A stretch of DNA of 5,399 nucleotides. It comes from Cycloclasticus sp. (GTDB lineage Bacteria > Pseudomonadota > Gammaproteobacteria > Methylococcales > Cycloclasticaceae). The notes under the pieces were generated by a model, which worked only from the letters and a program-made list of their open reading frames with translations, was not told the origin of the DNA and made no database searches. A program made the translations under genes and the position numbers. Positions 1-5,399 of this stretch are shown here, piece after piece. Location of the stretch: NCBI GenBank assembly GCA_016764415.1, contig JAESRY010000020.1:889-6287 (forward strand), read 5' to 3'. Numbering within the stretch: the first letter of the stretch is position 1; the number at the start of each line of letters is the position of its first letter.

Positions 1-5
1 TTGAT

Positions 6-1295
6 TTACTTATGTTCATTGGTTTCTGCTTTAAGGTAATTTTGAGTGAGCCCTTCGTATAGTGATAGAGGGCAAATGAGCTTAGAAGCTCCATTGGCTA
101 TAAAGGCAGTAGCCATCATGGGGAGTAATAATTCGTGAGAGTTTGTCATTTCCATAATGATAACAAATGATGTTAGCGGTAATTGCAACATGCCTGCGAA
201 ATATCCTGTCATTCCTAATAGAATAACAACGGATAATGGCGCAATGGGAATCCACTCGGCGATATTCGCGCCAAGCCCCGCGCCAACAGACAGAGACGGT
301 ACGAATATGCCTGCAGGAATACCTACAAAGAACGTGGCTATATTAGCTAGCATGCGCATAAACGGGTATTCAGCCGACATGATTTCTGGATTAAGAAGGT
401 AGTTTTTTGTTTCTAAGTATCCCGTTCCTGACGTAGCGTCGTGGCTTAGGTAATTCAGTATTGCGATGATAATACCGCAAATAAAAGCAATTTTAAGGGG
501 TGATAAATAACGGATAGATTTCAAAAAAGCGCCGCCTTTAAGAAGAATCAAGCTAAATAAGCCACCTATAAAGCCGGTTAGGATTCCGCAAATAGGAATA
601 ATGAGCCAAGCCTTACCCCATGGGAAGCTTATAGATTGGTCTGCAAAGTAAACGTATTGCCCAAGTAGTACAAGTGCTGTTGCGCCAGCAAAAATAACTG
701 CCGTTAAAATGAGGCCGCTGGTTTTTTCTTCTAAGGAACGTCCCATTTCCTCAATAGCAAACACAATACCAGCAAGAGGAGCGCTAAAGATAGCGGCGAA
801 ACCAGCAGAGCTACCAGCAAGGATTAACCCGCGTTCTAGATAATGCGGACCAAAGTTGGCGAATCGCCCAAAATAAGTCATTAACGCCGCGCCAATATGA
901 ATTGCAGGGCCACCTAATCCAACGGATGCGCCAGAAAAAATTCCGCCCATACTTAAAACGAGTTTGCCAATAATGATGCGCGGGCTGAGAAAGGGCTTTT
1001 CCGTATTCGGGTGGGATGGGTCTAGTGCCGCTTTAACCTGAGGAATGCCACTGCGCTCAGAACCTTGAAAAAAGGTGATTGTTATCCACGCCAGTAGGGT
1101 GAGGCATAAGGGTGTGAAGAAGAAGCTATAAAGCAAATACTGTTGGTGGAGTTGCCTAAAAAGGTCGCTCATGTATTCGCTGCCGACGGTTAACGCGACA
1201 GACGCAAGCCCAACAAAAACAGCGCCTAACCAGAAAACAAGGTGCGTTTTCCAAGCGGATAGTGATAAAAGCGGGTGTTTAAGAGGGCTAGACAT
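6..1295 (-). CDS. CLC-family chloride channel/transporter, no CBS domains
   Basis: Integral inner-membrane protein of 429 residues that should move chloride or a similar anion. Family motifs appear in order: SGIPQ at residues 82-86 (Ser82 matches the chloride-site serine of E. coli CLC-ec1), GLGGP at 126-130, IEEM at 181-184, GIFVP at 329-333 and a helix-R tyrosine near Tyr413. The chain is strongly hydrophobic throughout and ends soon after helix R, so it has no C-terminal CBS domains; it is somewhat shorter than CLC-ec1. The oddity is GLGGP where exchangers have GREGP: the external gating glutamate is replaced by Gly128, while the internal pair Glu182/Glu183 remains. Channel-like or uncoupled transport is therefore possible, but this is inference. 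The ATG at 1295 is the first in-frame ATG in an upstream frame that stays open for some distance, and it has no clear Shine-Dalgarno. The gene is transcribed divergently from argC. The family call is firm; ion selectivity and mechanism cannot be read from sequence. Confidence 0.93.
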   Translation of the reverse strand: MSSPLKHPLLSLSAWKTHLVFWLGAVFVGLASVALTVGSEYMSDLFRQLHQQYLLYSFFFTPLCLTLLAWITITFFQGSERSGIPQVKAALDPSHPNTEKPFLSPRIIIGKLVLSMGGIFSGASVGLGGPAIHIGAALMTYFGRFANFGPHYLERGLILAGSSAGFAAIFSAPLAGIVFAIEEMGRSLEEKTSGLILTAVIFAGATALVLLGQYVYFADQSISFPWGKAWLIIPICGILTGFIGGLFSLILLKGGAFLKSIRYLSPLKIAFICGIIIAILNYLSHDATSGTGYLETKNYLLNPEIMSAEYPFMRMLANIATFFVGIPAGIFVPSLSVGAGLGANIAEWIPIAPLSVVILLGMTGYFAGMLQLPLTSFVIIMEMTNSHELLLPMMATAFIANGASKLICPLSLYEGLTQNYLKAETNEHK

Positions 1296-1302
1296 ACCAT
1301 TA

Positions 1303-1308
1303 AGTATA
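1303..1308 (-). promoter_or_regulatory. possible -10 element for the CLC gene
   Basis: On the minus strand the hexamer TATACT, one mismatch from the sigma70 -10 consensus, ends seven bases before the ATG. Transcription would then begin at or next to the start codon, giving an essentially leaderless mRNA, which fits the absence of a Shine-Dalgarno. The -35 side is poor: the best candidate, TTTTAC, gives a 15-base spacer. Weak support. Confidence 0.25.
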
Positions 1309-1324
1309 TCAGACGGTGCTAGTG

Positions 1325-1330
1325 TAAAAT
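1325..1330 (+). promoter_or_regulatory. possible -10 element for argC and the downstream cluster
   Basis: TAAAAT is the best -10-like hexamer in the 92-base divergent gap and would give a leader of about 50 bases before argC. No TTGACA-like -35 lies 16-18 bases upstream, so the promoter may need an activator or the true promoter may be elsewhere. No convincing ArgR operator was seen in the gap. Confidence 0.25.
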
Positions 1331-1373
1331 GCGCCCAACAGTAAGAATAATGTATGGTTGTGGCTAAGACTAT

Positions 1374-1380
1374 AAAGGAG
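1374..1380 (+). promoter_or_regulatory. ribosome binding site that fixes the argC GTG start
   Basis: AAAGGAG is a strong Shine-Dalgarno match seven bases before the GTG at 1388. This spacing selects the GTG that opens the frame MVKVGIVGG. The overlapping GTG at 1386 is in another frame, and no ATG competes. Confidence 0.8.
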
Positions 1381-1387
1381 TTTTTGT

Positions 1388-2419
1388 GTGGTTAAGGTAG
1401 GTATTGTTGGAGGCACGGGTTATACCGGTGTTGAGTTGTTGCGGTTGTTGGCTATGCACCCTCAAGTGGATGTGCAAGTTGTTACATCGCGGGCTGAAAA
1501 GGGTTTGCGGGTTGATTCAGTGTATCCCAGTTTGCGAGGCTTTAATGACCTGTGTTTTGTCGAGCCTGATGCTAAACATTTGACGACTTGTGATGTGGTT
1601 TTCTTTGCGACGCCGAATGCAACGGCCATGCATATGGCGCAGGAATTATTAAATGCAGGCGTTAAGGTCATCGATCTGTCGGCTGACTTTAGGTTGAAGG
1701 ACGTGGCTGTTTGGGAAAAGTGGTATGGCGCAAAGCATGTTTGCCCTGAATTGCTTGAACAAGCTGTCTATGGCTTGCCAGAGACAAATCGTGTGGCAAT
1801 AAAAAACGCATCTTTAATTGCTAACCCAGGTTGTTACCCAACGGCGACGCAGCTTGGCTTTTTACCTTTAATCAAAGCGGGCGCGATTGATACGTCGATG
1901 CTTATTTCTGATGCGAAATCGGGTGTCAGCGGTGCAGGGCGCTCTGCCAGCGTAGTGGGTTTAATGAGTGAGTGCGGTGAAAGCTTTAAAGCCTACAGCG
2001 TGCCGGGTCATCGTCATTTGCCTGAAATATATCAAGAGTTACAGAATATTTCAAAATCAGCGGTTTCTTTAACATTTACACCTCACTTGGTGCCTATGAT
2101 TCGAGGCATCCATGCAACGCTTTACGCACCGCTAACAGACGACAGTGTAAATCTACAAACCTTGTTTGAAGAGTTTTATGCAGATGAGCCGTTTGTTGAT
2201 GTTTTACCAGCGGGTGCGCACCCTGACACCGGCGATGTGCGTGGTACAAATCGTTGCCAAATTGCCGTGCATCAGCCACAAGGCGGTAAAGTAGTGACGG
2301 TATTGTCGGTGATTGATAACCTAGTTAAAGGCGCTTCAGGCCAAGCAGTGCATAACATGAATATCATGTTTGGTTTAGATGAGCGCGCAGGTTTGAACCA
2401 AGTGGGCCTGTACCCTTAA
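1388..2419 (+). CDS. argC: N-acetyl-gamma-glutamyl-phosphate reductase
   Basis: Cytoplasmic enzyme of arginine biosynthesis that reduces N-acetyl-glutamyl-5-phosphate to the semialdehyde with NADPH. The protein is 343 residues, the usual size for the gammaproteobacterial type. A Rossmann dinucleotide-binding loop ([10 protein letters not shown]) lies at residues 5-14. The catalytic cysteine is Cys149 in the signature NPGCYPT (146-152). The catalytic histidine is probably His208 in [10 protein letters not shown], about 59 residues after the cysteine as in characterised ArgC enzymes. KSGVSGAGR (177-185) and the late segment [16 protein letters not shown] are also typical of the family. Translation starts at GTG behind a strong ribosome binding site. 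It is the first gene of the plus-strand cluster and ends 12 bases before the next gene, so co-transcription is likely. No truncation or missing catalytic residue was seen. Confidence 0.97.
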   Translation: MVKVGIVGGTGYTGVELLRLLAMHPQVDVQVVTSRAEKGLRVDSVYPSLRGFNDLCFVEPDAKHLTTCDVVFFATPNATAMHMAQELLNAGVKVIDLSADFRLKDVAVWEKWYGAKHVCPELLEQAVYGLPETNRVAIKNASLIANPGCYPTATQLGFLPLIKAGAIDTSMLISDAKSGVSGAGRSASVVGLMSECGESFKAYSVPGHRHLPEIYQELQNISKSAVSLTFTPHLVPMIRGIHATLYAPLTDDSVNLQTLFEEFYADEPFVDVLPAGAHPDTGDVRGTNRCQIAVHQPQGGKVVTVLSVIDNLVKGASGQAVHNMNIMFGLDERAGLNQVGLYP

Positions 2420-2431
2420 AGGTCGTTTTTC

Positions 2432-3154
2432 ATGTTTCGTCATCAATGCCCTCACCCGTACCACCAGATGGAGAGCCGTCGTTTTATTGAACGCTGGGGC
2501 TTAGTTCTTGTTATTGTTGGGCTTGTCTTGTTCTTCGTTTTTGGTCGTATGTCGGTTAAAAATGTAGACGATTATCAACTAGAAAATGAAGCGCAGCATG
2601 CAACGATAACTAAACTATCAGGCGAGAACAAAGAGCTATTAAAGCAGCAGGATTTTGCCGAAAACTCCAAGAAAATTGATGCGCAGGCGACAATAGAATC
2701 AAGACGTTCTTTAACTAAGCTGCACGATGAACTAAGTGGTGTAAAGGAGCAGTTAGCTTTTTACCAACGAGTGGTTGCGCCAGAAACAATTGTTAAGGGC
2801 CTGTATATCAATAATTTTGAGATTACGCGAAGCGATATGTCGTCGGCTTTCCGGTACCAATTGATTCTAGCGCAAGGCGATAGCCAAAAAAGGGCTATTA
2901 AAGGCAAATATACGCTATCAATAATGGGCCTTTTACAGGGGCAGGAAAAAACACTGTCATTAGTTGAGGTGCTGTTGGATAAAGCCCAAACGATGAGCTT
3001 TTCATTTCGCTACTATGAAATACTAGCAGGGGGTTTTGAACTGCCTAAGGACTTTTTACCGACAGCTATTAAGCTCGTTATTAAGCCGTCTAGGAAAGGC
3101 GCCAAACAAGTTGTTCAGCTGCTGCAGTGGAAAGAAACTATAGTAAATCAATAA
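2432..3154 (+). CDS. DUF6776-type single-pass membrane coiled-coil protein
   Basis: Protein of 240 residues with no known biochemical activity. A short basic N-terminus (about residues 1-21) precedes one hydrophobic segment at about 22-38, predicted to anchor it in the inner membrane with the N-terminus inside. Residues about 45-112 are charged and heptad-like, rich in Glu, Lys, Gln and Leu, and probably form a periplasmic coiled coil. A globular region of about 130 residues follows, opening with LAFYQRVVAPE (108-118) and GLYINNFEI (123-131), which I recognise as typical of the DUF6776 family found beside argC and bactofilin genes. The start at 2432 has AAAGG nine bases upstream, overlapping the argC stop; the internal ATG at 2468 has no ribosome binding site. 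The 12-base gap from argC suggests one operon. A role as an envelope partner of the bactofilin is inference from position. Assigned from memory of the family pattern, not from a search. Confidence 0.8.
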   Translation: MFRHQCPHPYHQMESRRFIERWGLVLVIVGLVLFFVFGRMSVKNVDDYQLENEAQHATITKLSGENKELLKQQDFAENSKKIDAQATIESRRSLTKLHDELSGVKEQLAFYQRVVAPETIVKGLYINNFEITRSDMSSAFRYQLILAQGDSQKRAIKGKYTLSIMGLLQGQEKTLSLVEVLLDKAQTMSFSFRYYEILAGGFELPKDFLPTAIKLVIKPSRKGAKQVVQLLQWKETIVNQ

Positions 3155-3228
3155 TTAAGGGCTAGGCTATAACAAGTTTCTCGGCTAAACTAATGGGTCA
3201 ATACAAGTAAAGTGGAGGGGTTGCGGTT

Positions 3229-3660
3229 ATGTTTTCTTCTGATCAAAAGAAATTAAAAGAAATAAACACTACAGATGTTTCTACCATTATTGGTGAAGGA
3301 ACGACCATTAAGGGTGATATCTCATATTCCGGTGGTTTGCACATTGACGGCCGTGTGGAAGGTAATGTTTCGGCAGAAGAAGGCGCAGCAGCATCGCTTA
3401 CATTGAGCAAATTAGGTTCTATCTATGGCAATGTGGATATTCCCACGATTGTCATTGATGGCGAAGTACAAGGCGATGTAACTGCATCTGATCGCGTGCA
3501 GTTAATTGCGAATTCTAGAATTACAGGTAATGTTAAGTATAATTTAATTGAGATGGAAGTAGGCGCAGAAGTGAACGGCCAGTTGGTTCGCCAACAGGGC
3601 GAGCGTTCAGTGTTATCTTCTACTAGTGCGCAAGAACCAGTTGAAGGCGAACTTTCTTAA
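3229..3660 (+). CDS. bactofilin (polymer-forming cytoskeletal protein)
   Basis: Small bactofilin of 143 residues. Bactofilins form a right-handed beta-helix that polymerises without nucleotide, on the cytoplasmic face of the inner membrane, and commonly position cell-wall enzymes or shape determinants. The core spans about residues 18-121 and shows the repeating pattern expected of beta-helix rungs: HIDGRVEGNVSA (38-49), VIDGEVQGDVTA (75-86), then RITGNV (97-102) and EVNGQLV (114-120). The N-terminus MFSSDQKK resembles the short membrane-binding peptide described for other bactofilins. The C-terminal tail (about 122-143) is polar, Ser/Glu-rich and probably disordered. A GGAGG ribosome binding site at 3214-3218 sits ten bases before the ATG. 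A 74-base gap separates it from the upstream gene; it holds a TATAAC hexamer at 3168-3173 without a matching -35, so an internal promoter is possible but unproven. The family call is firm; the cellular role here is unknown. Confidence 0.93.
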   Translation: MFSSDQKKLKEINTTDVSTIIGEGTTIKGDISYSGGLHIDGRVEGNVSAEEGAAASLTLSKLGSIYGNVDIPTIVIDGEVQGDVTASDRVQLIANSRITGNVKYNLIEMEVGAEVNGQLVRQQGERSVLSSTSAQEPVEGELS

Positions 3661-3707
3661 ATTAAAATGTACTAACAATAGATAACCCACTAACAAAGAG
3701 ACTTAAT

Positions 3708-4055
3708 ATGACAACATTTGCTGCTAATGCCGATATAAACTTCACCGATAATGCTGCTAAGAAAGTAGCGGCGTTAATTAAAGACGAAGGCAACCCAGAA
3801 CTTAAACTGCGCGTCTATATTTCAGGTGGCGGTTGTTCAGGTTTTCAATACGGCTTTACGTTTGATGAAACGATGGCGGATGACGATTATGGTCTTGAGA
3901 AGGACGGCGTGACAGTCATTATCGATCCAATGAGTTATCAGTACCTTGAGAAAGCTGAAGTGGACTTTAAGGAAGACTTGCAAGGTTCGCAATTTGTAAT
4001 TCGCAACCCGAATGCAACGACGACTTGTGGTTGTGGTTCATCGTTTGCTGCTTAG
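3708..4055 (+). CDS. erpA: iron-sulfur cluster insertion protein ErpA (A-type carrier)
   Basis: Cytoplasmic A-type carrier that receives Fe-S clusters from the assembly scaffold and delivers them to target proteins; in E. coli these include isoprenoid-synthesis and respiratory enzymes. The protein is 115 residues, one longer than E. coli ErpA. The three cluster-ligand cysteines are present: Cys43 in [12 protein letters not shown] (39-50), and Cys107 and Cys109 in the C-terminal TTCGCGSSF. The N-terminal stretch before FTDNAAKKV and the order of neighbours (bactofilin upstream, anmK downstream) favour ErpA over the paralogues IscA and SufA. A moderate ribosome binding site, AAGAG at 3696-3700, is seven bases before the ATG. 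The 47-base gap after the bactofilin shows no convincing IscR site or promoter, so expression may depend on read-through from upstream. The gene converges on anmK, leaving 18 bases. Confidence 0.95.
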   Translation: MTTFAANADINFTDNAAKKVAALIKDEGNPELKLRVYISGGGCSGFQYGFTFDETMADDDYGLEKDGVTVIIDPMSYQYLEKAEVDFKEDLQGSQFVIRNPNATTTCGCGSSFAA

Positions 4056-4079
4056 CGCAAAATATTAGCGCCACTAAGC
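4050..4079. terminator. imperfect inverted repeat between convergent erpA and anmK
   Basis: GCTTAG (4050-4055) pairs with CTAAGC (4074-4079). An inner CGC (4056-4058) can pair with GCG (4068-4070), leaving a nine-base AT-rich loop and a three-base bulge (CCA, 4071-4073). Each outer arm is exactly the last alanine codon plus TAG stop of one gene. No T-run follows the stem in either direction, so a canonical intrinsic terminator is not supported; it may be a weak bidirectional signal or a coincidence of shared terminal codons. Confidence 0.3.
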
Positions 4080-5174
4080 GGGGTAGATGGCTCCCAAGAC
4101 AACGGCTTTATTAGCACCTGTTACCGATGGGAGATTCCCAGGTTTGCCTTCTAGCGTTTGTTTCGCGAGCCATGCAAATGCCATTGCTTCAACCCAGTCG
4201 GGATGAATGCCCATTCTTTCAGTAGTATCTACAAGGTAGCCGAGTTGGTGTTCTAGCCGATTCTTCAAAAAAAGATTATGTACGCCACCGCCACAGATTA
4301 AAACCTGATCTACGTTAGGCAATTGTTTTAGCCCTAGAGCAATGCTAGCTACAGTCAGTTCGCAAAGGGTGGTTAGCGTATCAAGCTCATTTGTTGGATT
4401 TTTACTTAAGTGAGAGTCTAGCCATTGCATATTGAATAACTCTGGCCCAGTACTCTTTGGGTAAGGCTGCGAAAAATAACGATCGCTAAGCAATGAGTCA
4501 AGCAGAGGTTTATTTAGGTGGCCTTTATTGGCTAAGTTGCCAGCTTTGTCATATGGCGTATCAAAATGCCGCTGACACCACTGGTCCATCAGCGTGTTTC
4601 CTGGGCCGCAATCAAAACCAATGACTGGCTCAGCTAAATGCTCACTTAGAAAAGTTAGGTTGGCAATGCCGCCTATATTAAGTATAGCTGTGTCCGCCTC
4701 ATCAGACCGAAAAACAGACTGGTGAAATGCGGGAACTAGCGGGGCGCCTTGACCACCTGCGGCCATATCTTTACGCCTAAAGTCAGCAATAACAGTGATA
4801 CCCGTATTTGCTGCAATACGATTAGCGTCACCTATCTGCAGTGTAAATGGCGGTGTGCTGTTGGGGCTGTGTTGAATGGTCTGACCGTGCGAGCCGATGG
4901 CAACCACGTTCGATGCGCTCAATGTTGAGTTTAGTAAAAGCTGTTGAACGCAATGTGCGTAAAAATCACCCAGTGTTGCATCAAGAGTACCCAGCTTTTC
5001 AAATGAAAGTTGGCTTGCCTGACAGGCTTCTTTTAGAGCGGTAAACAGTTTTTCAGGATAGGGTTCAAAGTAAGTGCTAACAAGAGAAGGTGTTTCATCA
5101 TCAAAAGCAACTAGAGCTGCATCAACGCCATCTAAACTGGTGCCAGACATTAGGCCAATAAAAAGCTGGCTCAT
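4074..5174 (-). CDS. anmK: anhydro-N-acetylmuramic acid kinase
   Basis: Cytoplasmic cell-wall recycling enzyme that hydrates and phosphorylates 1,6-anhydro-MurNAc with ATP to give MurNAc-6-phosphate. The protein is 366 residues, close to E. coli AnmK. It carries the N-terminal phosphate-binding motif GLMSGTSLDGVD (7-18), SHGQTIQH (95-102), a sugar-binding stretch DFRRKDMAAGGQGAPLVP (131-148), NIGGIANLT (166-174) and GFDCGPGN (186-193). Asp188 in the last motif aligns with the proposed catalytic base of the Pseudomonas enzyme. CGGGVHN (294-300) and Glu329 in HPDWVEAMAFAWLA are the late nucleotide- and sugar-site elements. The ATG at 5174 is the only possible start: two codons upstream in the same frame is the TAA of the M23 gene. 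No Shine-Dalgarno is visible, so translation probably depends on coupling to the upstream gene. All key residues are present. Confidence 0.96.
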   Translation of the reverse strand: MSQLFIGLMSGTSLDGVDAALVAFDDETPSLVSTYFEPYPEKLFTALKEACQASQLSFEKLGTLDATLGDFYAHCVQQLLLNSTLSASNVVAIGSHGQTIQHSPNSTPPFTLQIGDANRIAANTGITVIADFRRKDMAAGGQGAPLVPAFHQSVFRSDEADTAILNIGGIANLTFLSEHLAEPVIGFDCGPGNTLMDQWCQRHFDTPYDKAGNLANKGHLNKPLLDSLLSDRYFSQPYPKSTGPELFNMQWLDSHLSKNPTNELDTLTTLCELTVASIALGLKQLPNVDQVLICGGGVHNLFLKNRLEHQLGYLVDTTERMGIHPDWVEAMAFAWLAKQTLEGKPGNLPSVTGANKAVVLGAIYPA

Positions 5175-5180
5175 GCAGGG

Positions 5181-5399
5181 TTAGTTAAGGGCGAGCTGAG
5201 TTTGTCGAGCCAGTTCTAATTGAGCTAAAAGAGGCGTTGTTTGCTGTTTGAATTTGGCTAAGAGCTTTTTATCGATAGGTTTTGCAGCGGGAAATTTGGC
5301 GGTTAAAGGGTTGCGGTGAACGCCATTAATTCTAAGTTCGTAATGCAAGTGAGGCCCAGTTGCTAAGCCTGAACTACCAACATAACCTACGGTTTGGCC
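5181..5399 (-). CDS. M23-family peptidase, C-terminal fragment
   Basis: Partial gene: the last 72 codons and stop lie in the window, and the 5' part is beyond its right edge. The visible protein begins [20 protein letters not shown], the end of a LytM/M23 metallopeptidase domain. The HLH pair (fragment residues 17-19) is the C-terminal HxH motif, which supplies a zinc ligand and a catalytic histidine; the first zinc ligands (HxxxD) would lie outside the window. After [12 protein letters not shown] comes a tail of about 40 residues rich in Lys, Gln and Leu, probably helical. Such proteins cut peptide cross-links in peptidoglycan, or act as envelope regulators when degenerate; the histidines seen argue for an active enzyme. 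The stop is six bases before anmK, so the two are almost certainly one transcript. The subtype (for example MepM-like) cannot be told from this fragment. Confidence 0.9.
   Translation of the reverse strand, partial: GQTVGYVGSSGLATGPHLHYELRINGVHRNPLTAKFPAAKPIDKKLLAKFKQQTTPLLAQLELARQTQLALN

Noticed and set aside
157..402. Open reading frame of 81 codons on the plus strand inside the CLC gene
   Set aside because: It lies antisense to conserved CLC helices, resembles no family I know, and has no ribosome binding site; it is a shadow frame.
1341..1358. ArgR-like half site (AATAATGTAT) upstream of argC
   Set aside because: It lacks the paired TGAAT/ATTCA symmetry of an ARG box; the AT-rich resemblance alone is not enough.
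1462..1671. Minus-strand frames within argC, here and at 2094-2279
   Set aside because: They overlap strongly conserved argC coding sequence and show no domain or start signal.
3160..3187. Three copies of GGCTA (3160, 3165, 3183) in the gap before the bactofilin gene
   Set aside because: Five-base repeats with uneven spacing are expected by chance and match no operator I recognise.
3661..3707. Possible IscR operator upstream of erpA, as in E. coli
   Set aside because: The nearest match (around ATAACCC) fits only part of the type 2 pattern and lacks the second half-site; no type 1 palindrome is present.
4847..5044. Open reading frame of 65 codons on the plus strand inside anmK
   Set aside because: It is antisense to the conserved N-terminal half of AnmK and has no recognisable protein features.

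Overview
The window looks like ordinary chromosomal DNA from a gammaproteobacterium. The gene order argC, DUF6776-type membrane protein, bactofilin, erpA, then anmK and an M23 peptidase on the opposite strand is, from memory, the arrangement seen in Pseudomonas and related marine lineages, where tyrS usually lies next to the peptidase gene. Base composition is moderate, neither strongly AT-rich nor GC-rich. A marine member of the Pseudomonadales/Cellvibrionales group is plausible, but the sequence does not settle anything below class. No mobile element, CRISPR array, tRNA or rRNA was seen.

Layout. At 6-1295 (minus) lies a complete CLC-family anion transporter gene without CBS domains. A 92-base divergent intergenic region (1296-1387) separates it from a plus-strand cluster: argC (1388-2419), a single-pass membrane coiled-coil protein (2432-3154), a bactofilin (3229-3660) and the iron-sulfur carrier gene erpA (3708-4055). 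ErpA converges on anmK (4074-5174, minus) across 18 bases. anmK follows the 3' end of an M23 peptidase gene (5181-5399, minus), which runs off the window, with only six bases between them. There is no gene-free stretch longer than 92 bases.

How the genes fit together. ArgC is an arginine-biosynthesis enzyme and ErpA matures iron-sulfur proteins; both are housekeeping. The other four cluster genes suggest an envelope theme. The bactofilin is a membrane-associated cytoskeletal polymer and the DUF6776 protein a possible envelope partner. The M23 protein is a probable peptidoglycan endopeptidase, and AnmK recycles anhydro-MurNAc released by wall turnover. Functional links among them are inferred from position, not shown by the sequence.

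Most worth a second look: the CLC protein has glycine where the gating glutamate of CLC exchangers normally sits, although the internal glutamate pair and the chloride-site serine and tyrosine are kept. The DUF6776/bactofilin/M23 linkage is the best candidate for an under-described functional module. Nothing here amounts to a clearly new system.
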